Source: a virus. From it: a DNA stretch of 30,450 nt. Location of the stretch: the IMG/VR virus record IMGVR_UViG_3300021357_000008, positions 1-30,450 of that record; one strand, given 5' to 3'. Both the position numbers and the translations under genes were made by a program. The notes below the pieces were generated by a model that saw only the letters and a program-made list of their open reading frames with translations, was not told the DNA's origin and made no database searches. The stretch's first letter is position 1. Every line of letters begins with the position of its first letter. This document shows, in pieces, positions 22,785 through 30,070 of this stretch.

Positions 22785-24988
22785 TAGACTGCTCCTCCTT
22801 GTTGGTCACCAGAAGTTTCTGGTTGTGCTTCTGGTCCAGGTTGCTGTTGTTCTTGGCCACCTTCTTCACCTTCCATATCCTCTGGTGGTAAGCCTACAGA
22901 CTTACGAGGCTCCATAGTCTCAGACTCAATACCAATCGCCCAGATATGCTCTTGCACATGTGCTTCAAACAATGCCTTCACGAATTCAGGCAATTGTTCA
23001 AACGCCTGTCCCTTTCGGAACTGGTTATGGTACTCGACATGAAGTGCATGATTATCCCATGTATTAACCGGGACAATAAGCGGTGGTAAGTTACCATCAA
23101 ATGCCGTAGGTTCGCCTGTCTCAGGATCAATACTATTCTGTAGCATTTGCATATTTTGCTGGTTAAACTGCTCAAGAGTTTCTTCGGTAACCTTACTCAT
23201 GCGCAAATTCTCACGCTGAGCCTGACGCTGATCAACCTGAATCTGCTCATAAAGCTTATTAATACCACCCATATCCATAACTTCAAGACCTTTACGAGGT
23301 TCAATAAAGCCCATCTTCATAAGGTCCATAATAAACGCTTGCTTAGCAGCCTTACTTACAGGAAGTGCTGACCCAGCCTCAATGCGAATATCAAGGTTAT
23401 TTCTAAGATCGCTACCCTTAAAAGCCATAACATCAAAGGAGCCATCTGGTCCTGTAATCTTTACTAGATGCTTAGTACTCCAATAGTCGTGAACATAAGT
23501 CAACGTCATGTTAGCAATCTTTTCAACTCCCTCTTCTAGGGAATCAAAAGTTGCTGAAAGCTGGGTCTCATCTCGCTCCTGTAGATAACTAATTGCGGTG
23601 GCAGCAGTAACACCAGGAGGAACTTGTCCATGAGTAACTTCATGCTGACCACTAATATCAGACCAGTCTACTAAAATCCTATCTAACTCTTGGATAACAT
23701 ACATAGGCAAGTCTTGCATAGGTAAGGGTCTAGGAGGTTCAAAACCAGGAGTATACTGGATAACTTGACCCGGCTCCGAAGTAATCTTAGAGGCATCTAC
23801 AGAGCCGCGAGGAGCAATAAGCTGTGGCTTAGCCATACGATTCTTACTTTCAATAATACCACCCCTTGTACGGTTAAACTCACGCTGCAAGGGAATTAAG
23901 TCTTCAATAACCGAGGTACCATAGAATTTACCACTTTGGATATGGTCAAACTTAGCAAATGGATACTTCTTATGGGAGTATGGCCAGCCCTGTTGTCCCT
24001 GAACAATCTTATTACCCACCATAGTAAAGAAAGCACCCTCAGGGAACATAGGTACTGATTTTGGCTTAACCCATACTTCCATAACAAGCATCGAGCGTTG
24101 TCGATCTAAAGACTGGGTTCCAATAAGATTCATAAAAGAATCTTCTAGAATATCTCTAGCGTCGGCAGATGCTGGGTTAATCGGAGAACCATCTAAGGCT
24201 TCCTTATAATGCATAGACACCCAGTCAGGAGATTTAGTCTGCGCATGAATTAAGAAAGGCTGACTTTCTAAATCTTCTTCTCTTAAATCAGGACAAAGTA
24301 CATGGAAAGGTGTTTCATGCTTAAACATTACATCACCTACAGGCGCCATAGCTGGCTGCCCTGTAGACGGATCAATCTCAGGCATTCCCGTCATGGGATT
24401 TACCTGCTCTTCCATTTCCCCTTCATTTGGATCCCACCAGGTTTTAATAAACCCAGTACCAGTTACACATGTCCACCACATCGCACGACGAATAAGAGCC
24501 TTTATATTTTTCTCTGAATAGAAATTGTACCAGATCTGCTCCCCAGCCATTGCTGCATACATATCTCTGTCTTCAGCGGATGCAGGTACAACGGAAGCAT
24601 TGGGTCGATTAGCAGTAAGTTGGCTAATCTCTGTTCGGATAGTCGGTCTAATTCTATTAATAACTGGTCTAGCTCTGTAGTAAGGGGCCGGGGGTATCCA
24701 CAATTTGGTTTGGTTACCAGTTCCAATTCCGTAAGAATGTGGTTTGAGGATAGCAACATTTTGCTTCCCAAAGTAAAAGGCTAAGTTCATATACCACTGA
24801 CGCTCAGTAAGCACACGCGCATTACGTATTGCCTGGTACTGATCGTGTACCCACTTAGCAATTTGATCGTGTTGCTTACGCGCAGCAGAAGATTGGGCAA
24901 AATCAAGCTTTTCGGCCCCACCCGTTAGTCCGGTTGCTGGCTCACTTGTAGTACTGCCCATTTCCGCATAAGTCTCAGCTGAAGTCAC
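22784..24988 (-). CDS. Portal protein (P22-like)
   Basis: 734 residues, within the size range of P22-type portals. Helical regions near the N-terminus (QHDQIAKWVHDQYQAIRNAR) lead to a core with RPVINRIRPTIRTEISQL, PFHVLCPD, YPFAKFDHIQSGKFYGTSV and LIPLQREFNRTRGGIIESKN. A tunnel-loop/helix region follows (PPGVTAATAISYLQERDETQ), all familiar from P22-like portals. The C-terminal 120 residues are helical, then low-complexity with Gln, Glu and Pro. The GTG start is preceded by GGAGGAGA and overlaps the upstream stop (GTGA). The portal forms the dodecameric DNA channel and binds the terminase and adaptor. Confidence 0.9.
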   Translation of the reverse strand: MTSAETYAEMGSTTSEPATGLTGGAEKLDFAQSSAARKQHDQIAKWVHDQYQAIRNARVLTERQWYMNLAFYFGKQNVAILKPHSYGIGTGNQTKLWIPPAPYYRARPVINRIRPTIRTEISQLTANRPNASVVPASAEDRDMYAAMAGEQIWYNFYSEKNIKALIRRAMWWTCVTGTGFIKTWWDPNEGEMEEQVNPMTGMPEIDPSTGQPAMAPVGDVMFKHETPFHVLCPDLREEDLESQPFLIHAQTKSPDWVSMHYKEALDGSPINPASADARDILEDSFMNLIGTQSLDRQRSMLVMEVWVKPKSVPMFPEGAFFTMVGNKIVQGQQGWPYSHKKYPFAKFDHIQSGKFYGTSVIEDLIPLQREFNRTRGGIIESKNRMAKPQLIAPRGSVDASKITSEPGQVIQYTPGFEPPRPLPMQDLPMYVIQELDRILVDWSDISGQHEVTHGQVPPGVTAATAISYLQERDETQLSATFDSLEEGVEKIANMTLTYVHDYWSTKHLVKITGPDGSFDVMAFKGSDLRNNLDIRIEAGSALPVSKAAKQAFIMDLMKMGFIEPRKGLEVMDMGGINKLYEQIQVDQRQAQRENLRMSKVTEETLEQFNQQNMQMLQNSIDPETGEPTAFDGNLPPLIVPVNTWDNHALHVEYHNQFRKGQAFEQLPEFVKALFEAHVQEHIWAIGIESETMEPRKSVGLPPEDMEGEEGGQEQQQPGPEAQPETSGDQQGGAV

Positions 24989-25356
24989 TTCTCCTCCGGA
25001 CTACTAGGATTTAAACCCATGTCTTGCATAAACTCGTTTAAGTCATCAGAAACATCCATATCTACACCAGCGCTACCATATAATGCCTGAAGTCTTTCTA
25101 CCTCGGCTAAATCATGTTGAGGAATATAAGCATCAAAGTTCTGTGGAGAATTTGAGGAGTTTTTCAAGGCTGTCATCGTGCTGTACGTCTGTAGATCCTG
25201 ACTCATTAACCTGTTCAGGAGATCCTGGTTCTGTTTCCTCAGTTCCTGGTTCTGTTTCCCCTGACTCAGATTCAAAATCCAACTGGAGCTGATTAGGATC
25301 AGGCACGTCACTGCGAATACGATCAACGATTCCAAGAGCTGCACGTAACTCTCCAT
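24985..25356 (-). CDS. Single-span membrane protein overlapping a zinc-protein gene
   Basis: From ATG 25356 it gives 123 residues (a TTG four codons upstream is the alternative). A transmembrane segment (LIVFAVTCLILISSSWIL) is followed by a Gln/Asn/Lys coiled region (KQNQELRKQNQDLLNRL). The final 50 residues are acidic and well-formed (DLAEVERLQALYG, then LNEFMQDMGLNPSSPEEK). Its first 224 bases lie within the zinc-protein gene in another frame; the last 148 are covered by no other gene. The stop overlaps the portal GTG. Role unknown. Either both frames are used, or a frameshift joins the zinc domain to this C-terminus. Confidence 0.55.
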   Translation of the reverse strand: MESYVQLLESLIVFAVTCLILISSSWILNLSQGKQNQELRKQNQDLLNRLMSQDLQTYSTMTALKNSSNSPQNFDAYIPQHDLAEVERLQALYGSAGVDMDVSDDLNEFMQDMGLNPSSPEEK

Positions 25357-25621
25357 TCTCTTTATCAAGCTCGATAATTTCCTTCTTAAACTGCTCAGCT
25401 AATTCTTCGATTCCCTTAACGTGGCGCGCATGTACATAATCAAGCTGTTGAGCTAATTCATTGAAGCAATCCTCAATGCAGATATACACAACCCCGTAGA
25501 AGTCTAAATCAAACCCAAAATCAATACATGCCTTACTAACCGAACCGCATACTGCACACTTACCTGGCGGCATTAATGTACCACCGTTAACAATCTTAAA
25601 GCGTGACATTGTATTCGTCAT
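25133..25621 (-). CDS. Zinc-knuckle protein with acidic tail
   Basis: Start chosen at ATG 25621, where AGGAGT lies 5 nt upstream; the frame is open slightly further. The 162-residue protein has Cys22-x2-Cys25, Cys48 and Cys52 (KCAVCGSV, YICIEDC), a treble-clef-like knuckle. A helical coil follows (EELAQQLDYVHA, then EQFKKEIIELDKENGELR). The C-terminal third is acidic and low-complexity with a repeated ETEPG, coded by a 21-bp repeat. It sits between terL and portal. No function known; the knuckle is read directly. The second half overlaps another gene in a different frame. Confidence 0.65.
   Translation of the reverse strand: MTNTMSRFKIVNGGTLMPPGKCAVCGSVSKACIDFGFDLDFYGVVYICIEDCFNELAQQLDYVHARHVKGIEELAEQFKKEIIELDKENGELRAALGIVDRIRSDVPDPNQLQLDFESESGETEPGTEETEPGSPEQVNESGSTDVQHDDSLEKLLKFSTEL
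25224..25259. repeat. Two-copy 21-bp direct repeat in the dual-frame region
   Basis: The 15-mer CCTGGTTCTGTTTCC occurs at 25224-25238 and 25245-25259, a 21-bp period. In one frame it gives repeated ETEPG, in the other a repeated KQNQ(E/D)L coil. Since 21 is divisible by 3, duplication kept both frames open. Confidence 0.85.
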
Positions 25622-25634
25622 TTTACTCCTTATT

Positions 25635-25671
25635 CCTGAAAATCGGAACAAAACTACAAGATCTACAGGCG
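25635..25671 (-). repeat. Intercistronic element, copy 1
   Basis: 37-nt spacer that begins 4 nt after the terL stop codon in the direction of transcription. It opens CGCCTGTAGATCTTG and ends TTTTCAGG just before the ribosome binding site of the zinc-protein gene. It matches the spacer at 22230-22264 closely, at the same 4-nt distance from the stop. Confidence 0.7.
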
Positions 25672-25675
25672 GTAA

Positions 25676-27205
25676 CTACCAGATCCCTCCAATATGCTCA
25701 TCTATAACCGTCCATTCTTTATCTAGATTGTCTGGTCGGGTATTATGTAACCCCTGGTCAACCCTAAAGCCGCCCACAATTGCTGTGGCCGGTTGGAGCG
25801 ACTCATAAACTGCCTTGTTAATATCTAGCATCTTAGTATTCTTATCTCGCGGAAGTGACAAATCTGGCATTAAGCTAATGAAGTATCTCGCTGAGTCTGT
25901 CGAGTGGTCATCCTTCTTGTGAATTTCTTCACGAGGATTATTATCATGTCGTCGCTTAGCATTCTCGAAGATCTTCCATTTGACTCTTTGAAGTTCTCTA
26001 ATAAAGTTAGGGCAGTTCTCACTAACAAGCCACTTACCGCCACGGAAGTAGCGGTTCATTTTCTCTATTCCAATGTTAACATCATTGTTACCAAGAACAA
26101 TGGGGATTCCTTGCAAAGCATATGTGGTCTGAACACTATCACCAGTGTTGGCCATTCGCTGTCTAATAGCGGGATCACCAACATAAATGTCCGGAGGTCT
26201 GCGACCTTCCTCAGAGTTACGTTCATGAATCTCCTTAGCATAACTTTCTATGGTGCGCTCATTATCGTAAAGCTCATCGTATGTAACAACTGCACCATTA
26301 GTATTGACTGCATGCCAAAGAAAACATGTTGGATTATTAAATCCATGGTCCATGGAAACGTAATGTGTCCAATTAGGGGGAATCTTAATATCCTGACCTA
26401 TAATATGGTTCTCAGGATCAAATGATTTGAATACAAGTCCACCAATTTGTACGAACTTTCCCTGCTTACGAGCTTTTCTCTCATTCTGATCTAAACCTTC
26501 GAGGACAATCTCAATTTCAGCATTGCTAATATATGGATTTTCTTCTGTATCGATCTCGATGACTAGAAGGTTACCCCCAGGAACCTTCCCCGGCACGTAC
26601 AGAGTATCGTACACCCAGGTCATGCCCTCCACTGGTGTCATTGTAAGCCACCATGACCCCCTCGTGTCAAGCAAACGCATCCGGCACTCATCAAAGATTG
26701 CTTTTGGTGGTTCTTCATCGAAATGCACAAAGTGTCTTGAGGTTCCTGCAAAGTGGTCAAGCTTCTGATCGTAGGACATTAACTCACACTGCGAGTCGTT
26801 TGTAAGCCGAAGCATTCGTTCTTGTTTGTTATAACTGTCCTCCCAGGATCCATTCTTAAGCAAACTTGGCGGAATCCACCTTGAAATTTCCGGGATAATA
26901 ATTTCCTTCACACCTTCAGTAAAGGACGTTGTGACAATCCTACCCCGTACTGGTGGCTCTGGAACTCGTTTATAAGGATGCTTCCCCATCAAGTACCAAA
27001 TGTCTTCTACAATCCCACCAACCGTCTTTCCTGATCGGTTACCTCCAATATAAAGCCGGCCTCTTTCTTCCGCCTGGTGAAATATCATCTGTTTATCATG
27101 TGGCTCGTACGCATAAATCGTCGGCCGCCTTGCCGAGCGCTGTAATCCCTCTTTGAAAAGCCCTGTAAGCTCCCCCAAGTCTAAGGTTTTCTTTGGTCTT
27201 CCCAT
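25676..27205 (-). CDS. terL: Terminase large subunit
   Basis: Packaging motor ATPase and nuclease, 509 residues. Walker A is GGNRSGKT (54-61). Walker B is FVHFDEE with Asp163 and catalytic Glu164. Motif III/coupling is LTMTP (187-191). The RNase H-like nuclease domain has Asp286 (SMDHGF), Asp344 (VGDPA) and Asp437 (DHSTDSARY) as likely metal ligands. The N-terminus has a Q-like motif region (YEPHDKQMIFH). All motifs are intact. The ATG overlaps the stop of the upstream small gene (TAATG). The enzyme would cut concatemers and pump DNA through the portal encoded downstream. Confidence 0.95.
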   Translation of the reverse strand: MGRPKKTLDLGELTGLFKEGLQRSARRPTIYAYEPHDKQMIFHQAEERGRLYIGGNRSGKTVGGIVEDIWYLMGKHPYKRVPEPPVRGRIVTTSFTEGVKEIIIPEISRWIPPSLLKNGSWEDSYNKQERMLRLTNDSQCELMSYDQKLDHFAGTSRHFVHFDEEPPKAIFDECRMRLLDTRGSWWLTMTPVEGMTWVYDTLYVPGKVPGGNLLVIEIDTEENPYISNAEIEIVLEGLDQNERKARKQGKFVQIGGLVFKSFDPENHIIGQDIKIPPNWTHYVSMDHGFNNPTCFLWHAVNTNGAVVTYDELYDNERTIESYAKEIHERNSEEGRRPPDIYVGDPAIRQRMANTGDSVQTTYALQGIPIVLGNNDVNIGIEKMNRYFRGGKWLVSENCPNFIRELQRVKWKIFENAKRRHDNNPREEIHKKDDHSTDSARYFISLMPDLSLPRDKNTKMLDINKAVYESLQPATAIVGGFRVDQGLHNTRPDNLDKEWTVIDEHIGGIW

Positions 27206-27438
27206 TAAATATCCTTAGTAATATCTACTGTATATGTAGAATTTACGTCAAAAAGGTCTCCAACTTCTGGTACTGCGTCGACTTTGGATGCAGAAATAGT
27301 AACCCACACATTAGTTCCATCAGCTAATTGCTTATCAAACCTAGATTCAATACTGTATATAACTGCTCCACTAGATTTATGTGTTTTACATCCATCTTTG
27401 GGGTCATTAGGCCCAGCTGAGAAGTTAAGTTCTGACAT
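27205..27438 (-). CDS. Small hypothetical protein, 77 residues
   Basis: An AAGGAG site lies about 7 nt before the ATG. The protein has a polar start (NFSAGPNDPKDGCKTHK) and then beta strands (GAVIYSIESRF, NVWVTISASKVDA, TYTVDITKDI), so a small beta domain of unknown role. It sits between the two terminase genes and is coupled to terL by TAATG. Not recognised. Confidence 0.6.
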   Translation of the reverse strand: MSELNFSAGPNDPKDGCKTHKSSGAVIYSIESRFDKQLADGTNVWVTISASKVDAVPEVGDLFDVNSTYTVDITKDI

Positions 27439-27449
27439 TTCTTGTCTCC

Positions 27450-27764
27450 TTATGAAGAGTGGGTGTCGGTGAATTCTATAACTTTCTTAAGCATTTCAAT
27501 GAGATTGTTAAGAGTCTCATTAGTAGTCGTCCCAGTCAAGACAAGCCCAAGCCCTGTGCCAACCTTTCTGCTTGATTTGCCATCATGGTTATGGTCTCCT
27601 GCTGCGGACTGGTCATGCTTAATGCCTATAGTGTGATGTTGTGACTCCCATGATGAGTCTACATCTGACCGGCTATGGAAAAGATTTACTTCTCTTGGCT
27701 CTGGACTTACTGGGCCTTTCTCCTCTTTAACTCCCGAAAACGGATCTCCCTCAACAACTGCCAT
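27450..27764 (-). CDS. Small hypothetical protein with His/Asp-rich centre
   Basis: 104 residues with AAAGGAC about 9 nt before the ATG. The centre reads HHTIGIKHDQSAAGDHNHDG, a His/Asp-rich pattern seen in several phage structural proteins (HDQSAAGDHNHDG). The C-terminus is a helix (TLNNLIEMLKKVIEFTD). The His-rich part could bind metal. It lies between terS and terL. Function unknown. Confidence 0.6.
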   Translation of the reverse strand: MAVVEGDPFSGVKEEKGPVSPEPREVNLFHSRSDVDSSWESQHHTIGIKHDQSAAGDHNHDGKSSRKVGTGLGLVLTGTTTNETLNNLIEMLKKVIEFTDTHSS

Positions 27765-27779
27765 GATGTTTTGTCCTTT

Positions 27780-28436
27780 CTAAATGTCAATCTGGATCAA
27801 ACCCCGGGACGCGCCTGCGGCGCTATCTACAGGGGCTGCTAGGTCTGGTTGTAACTGCCCTGCCATTATCGCCTCGAAATCCTTAGCGATCGCCTTGATA
27901 ACTTCTGGATCCTTAACATGTCGCTGGATGGACTCAATTATGTGCGCAAGGATTAACCTTACGTTTTGGGACTCCGGCGACTGGTATCTACCAGTAAGCT
28001 CCATGTAAAGCTTAACCGCTTCCGGCTTCCCCGAATCGACCGCCTTTAAGAGCCCTTCATGCGCTACGTGAAGGTTATCACTGAACTCAGTGGACGACAA
28101 CTGGTGAAGAAACTGTTTGAATCGCTTCTGCTTAAGCCAACCCTGCCATTTCGCTGGTGTAATACCGAGGTCTCTCAGCTTTGAAGCTCTGGTTCGGCGG
28201 TCCTGGAAATTAATCATGGTATTTATTGCAGCCATCTGCTCATTGGTTAAGTCGTTACTGAGCTTATAATTAATACCTCTCTGGGTAAGAAATCTTATGA
28301 CTTCACTGTTATTAAGGAAATCATCTGGGTCCTCAATTTCGTAAGTTATTTTTAGCTCGTTATGATCTGGGAAGTGTGAGAACATGGACCACTGCATCTC
28401 TATGCGGTCGCATGCCTCCTTGTATTGTCTACGCAT
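27780..28436 (-). CDS. terS: Terminase small subunit
   Basis: 218 residues, first gene of the leftward late block. It contains a helix-turn-helix-like segment (KLRDLGITPAKWQGWLKQ) followed by FKQFLHQL, a helical part, and EAVKLYMELTGRYQ. This is the layout of phBC6A51-type small terminases: an HTH, then a motif linking substrate number to a GKPEA-x-KLYMELTG turn. A GAAGGGAG site lies 10 nt before the ATG. It should recognise the packaging site and recruit the large subunit. Position two genes upstream of terL supports the call. Confidence 0.75.
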   Translation of the reverse strand: MRRQYKEACDRIEMQWSMFSHFPDHNELKITYEIEDPDDFLNNSEVIRFLTQRGINYKLSNDLTNEQMAAINTMINFQDRRTRASKLRDLGITPAKWQGWLKQKRFKQFLHQLSSTEFSDNLHVAHEGLLKAVDSGKPEAVKLYMELTGRYQSPESQNVRLILAHIIESIQRHVKDPEVIKAIAKDFEAIMAGQLQPDLAAPVDSAAGASRGLIQIDI

Positions 28437-28470
28437 GATGTGCTAGCTCCCTTCTGCTCTGTGTTTAGTC

Positions 28471-28499
28471 ATGCTAGCATGGTTTTAAAAAAATTTCAA
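28471..28499 (-). promoter_or_regulatory. Late leftward promoter
   Basis: On the minus strand TTGAAA (28499-28494), a 17-bp spacer, and TAGCAT (28476-28471) form a sigma70-like promoter facing terS. The -10 lies in a palindrome ATGCTAGCAT. The dyad TTTTGG...CCAAAA just upstream of the -35 could bind an activator. Confidence 0.6.
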
Positions 28500-28617
28500 G
28501 TGAAAACTAACTTTTGGCAGATGGTACCAAAATTTTAACATAAGGTACCTCCAGTTATCAGACTAAGGAATCCAAATATCCTAAAGTACCTGGTGGAAAT
28601 ATCCGGACAACATGATC

Positions 28618-28646
28618 TTGACCTTAATCACGCTCTGCATTATGCG
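28618..28646 (+). promoter_or_regulatory. Candidate rightward promoter
   Basis: TTGACC (28618-28623), 17-bp spacer and TATGCG (28641-28646) face the small rightward genes. The -35 is good and the -10 is only fair. The leader to the first start would be about 140 bases and contains the ACGATTGATA repeats, which may be operators. Confidence 0.4.
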
Positions 28647-28659
28647 ATAACAAAGCGCG

Positions 28660-28701
28660 ACGATTGATAACGAGTCGGGTAAGTTAGTGACACGATTGAT
28701 A
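28660..28701 (+). repeat. Direct repeat ACGATTGATA, two copies
   Basis: Perfect 10-bp copies at 28660-28669 and 28692-28701, a 32-bp period (about three helical turns), just downstream of the rightward promoter candidate. Possible regulator binding sites. Confidence 0.55.
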
Positions 28702-28791
28702 GTGCTTAATCGTGAAAGACCCTGCCAGCCACCTAATGTAAGTGGCAGCTCCACTCCGCACGTCCACCCGCAAGTGAAGGGAATCACGCAC

Positions 28792-29010
28792 ATGACACAC
28801 AACGCGAAGTACGTAGGCATAGACCTCACTAAAGCTTTGGGTGAGATTCGCGATTGGGCAATTGCAATTGAGGATCGCTCAGTTTCAGCTACCGACGAGA
28901 AGGACGAATACTGGCGGGGTATCAATACAGGCCGAACCGAAGTTGCCAAAGACCTACAGGATTTGGTCTGGGAAATCCTGGTACGGCACGCCAACACGAA
29001 GGGAAACTAG
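28792..29010 (+). CDS. Unrecognised small protein, 72 residues
   Basis: Start chosen at ATG 28792, with GAAGGGA about 9 nt upstream; the frame is open further but the upstream part has low-complexity Pro and no site. The product is charged and helical (KALGEIRDWAIAIEDR, then TEVAKDLQDLVWEILVRHA). It is the first of three consecutive small genes with the same ribosome binding site. The region is richer in GC than the late genes. Function unknown, likely an early host-takeover or regulatory protein by position. Confidence 0.65.
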   Translation: MTHNAKYVGIDLTKALGEIRDWAIAIEDRSVSATDEKDEYWRGINTGRTEVAKDLQDLVWEILVRHANTKGN

Positions 29011-29014
29011 TCAC

Positions 29015-29275
29015 ATGATTACGCAATGGCACGTTGAAAGCGCTCTATTCGAGCTCGCAAAAGCACGTGAGGAGTGGGAACACGCTATAGATGGTGCGCA
29101 GGATGCCAGGCTATACGGGCATCGCACGACCAACGGACGAGCTCGAGCTGCTATGTGGCTCACAACGGCAGGCTACTTCCGTGCTCGGATTATCGAGTGC
29201 AAGCGGGACGTTGTGACTTACAAGCGCTGGGCTAACAACGCATGCATCACAGTGAAAGCGAGCGTGTCACGATGA
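29015..29275 (+). CDS. Unrecognised small protein, 86 residues
   Basis: ATG 29015 is preceded at about 10 nt by GAAGGGA, the same site as the gene before it, 4 bases after its stop. The product is helical and basic (ESALFELAKAREEWEHAI, ARLYGHRTTNGRARAAMW, IIECKRDVVTYKRW). It has a conserved-looking TTNGRARAAM turn but no known motif. The stop overlaps the next start (ATGA). An early-expressed accessory gene is likely. Confidence 0.65.
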   Translation: MITQWHVESALFELAKAREEWEHAIDGAQDARLYGHRTTNGRARAAMWLTTAGYFRARIIECKRDVVTYKRWANNACITVKASVSR

Positions 29276-29490
29276 CTAGTCGCTTTACACTTCCAACGAT
29301 GCTTCACTTCCGCGATCGCGGAGCACGTACGTATGACCACGTAGCCGAATTCGTCACGAATGATATGGAGCATGCGTGCCAGGCATATGACAAGGCACGT
29401 GTACGTAACGCGCAACTTATCGAGCTCGGTGCACAAGTTCTCGACTCTATCGACTGGGAATACCTAGCACTACGACCACGCGATAAGTAA
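29272..29490 (+). CDS. Unrecognised small protein, 72 residues
   Basis: Start at ATG 29272, overlapping the previous stop by four bases, so likely coupled; the frame itself is open about 30 bases further upstream. The product is helical (NDMEHACQAYDKARVRNAQL) and ends LALRPRDK. It is the last gene before a strong terminator. Codons are more GC-rich than in the late block. Not recognised. Confidence 0.65.
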   Translation: MTSRFTLPTMLHFRDRGARTYDHVAEFVTNDMEHACQAYDKARVRNAQLIELGAQVLDSIDWEYLALRPRDK

Positions 29491-29501
29491 CCGCACGCAT
29501 T

Positions 29502-29536
29502 AAAAGCCACGCCATTGTAAAGGCGTGGCTTTTTTT
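29502..29536 (+). terminator. Rho-independent terminator
   Basis: Perfect 12-bp stem AAAAGCCACGCC / GGCGTGGCTTTT with an 8-nt loop, ending in seven T residues. It lies 12 bases behind the three small rightward genes and closes their operon. Confidence 0.92.
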
Positions 29537-29545
29537 GTGTGCCCC

Positions 29546-29637
29546 GCCAGGCACTGTACCCACACAAGGAGACCTAGTACGCCTGGCAGGCCCGGAGCGT
29601 GCAGCTCAGCGCCAGTACGGACCATGCTGGCAGCACG
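29546..29637 (+). other. Two adjacent stem-loops, possible structured RNA
   Basis: Hairpin 1: GCCAGGC (29546-29552) pairs with GCCTGGC (29581-29587), extended by GTAC pairing, with AAGGAG exposed in the loop. Hairpin 2: CGTGC and GCCAG (29598-29615) pair with CTGGC and GCACG (29627-29637). A structured leader or small RNA is possible. No RNA family is recognised. Confidence 0.35.
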
Positions 29638-29782
29638 TTGGGTACACGCATGCGGGAGCTACCAGCGGAGCATGATCAACTTGTCCGCAATAACCAGGAT
29701 CTACAGGAAAACGAAAAAGACTAAGGTTCTGGGTAGACTTAATATTGCGCTGGGTATAACGTAACACCTTAGTAAAAACACC

Positions 29783-29809
29783 GAATTCTTTTGGGGTCGA
29801 AAAGAATTC
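29783..29809. repeat. Perfect inverted repeat GAATTCTTTT
   Basis: Arms GAATTCTTTT (29783-29792) and AAAAGAATTC (29800-29809) with a 7-nt loop. A third copy, GAATTCTTTTGG, lies at 30090-30101, so the three half sites bracket the bipartite repeats. Probable protein-binding sites. Confidence 0.7.
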
Positions 29810-29816
29810 AATTAAT

Positions 29817-29856
29817 ATCTACTATATACCTACTACGTACGGTATATATAGTAGAT
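29817..29856. repeat. AT-rich 40-bp palindrome
   Basis: ATCTACTATATACC at the left and GGTATATATAGTAGAT at the right form near-perfect arms (a 2-nt bulge) around a short centre TACTACGTAC. The AT-rich stem could melt or extrude, as in origins, or bind a dimeric regulator. Confidence 0.7.
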
Positions 29857-29866
29857 GTTGATCATG

Positions 29867-30035
29867 CGAGTAACTAGAATATCCACTCTGACCTGTGCTA
29901 ACTCGGTAGAACGTGTTCTAACTTCAATCCTAGACTTCTGGTTGCCTCAACCCACATAACCGCAGGTCAAATACCATACATACTAGTTACTAGAATCTCA
30001 CCTACTAGTTACTAGAACAACCGCCTTGACCTGCG
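29867..30035. repeat. Three bipartite repeats: CTAGTNACTAG dyad plus TGACCTG
   Basis: Dyads at 29867-29877 (CGAGTAACTAG), 29983-29993 and 30005-30015 (both CTAGTTACTAG). TGACCTG half sites lie at 29889-29895 and 30027-30033, each exactly 11 bp after a dyad. The inverted half site CAGGTCA (29963-29969) is 13 bp before the middle dyad. The right pair forms a mirror-like unit from 29961 to 30035 with 10-bp outer arms CGCAGGTCAA/TTGACCTGCG. Confidence 0.75.
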
Positions 30036-30070
30036 AAGCAAGCATCTTGCAAGCACTCGGCCAAGATCAA

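Larger units (their letters stand above)
28437..28791. other. Divergent intergenic region
   Basis: 355 bases without a convincing gene, separating the leftward late block from the second rightward block. It holds the leftward promoter (28471-28499), an inverted repeat with arms TTTTGG and CCAAAA (28512-28532), two GGTACC palindromes (28523, 28544), a weaker rightward promoter candidate (28618-28646), and a direct repeat ACGATTGATA at 28660 and 28692. This layout suits a control region switching between early and late transcription. Confidence 0.6.

Noticed and set aside
25904-26425. Rightward open frame of 173 codons opposite terL
   Set aside because: Antisense shadow of the terminase nuclease region, no plausible start signal or domain.
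29599-29725. Alternative small frame ending QDLQENEKD
   Set aside because: The C-terminus looks protein-like, but the only starts (GTG, or ATG further on) lack a suitably spaced ribosome binding site and the region forms stem-loops instead.
29525-29764. Rightward frame of 79 codons after the terminator
   Set aside because: It starts inside the terminator stem, has no ribosome binding site at either possible start, and its product is a low-complexity Cys/Arg/Pro sequence.
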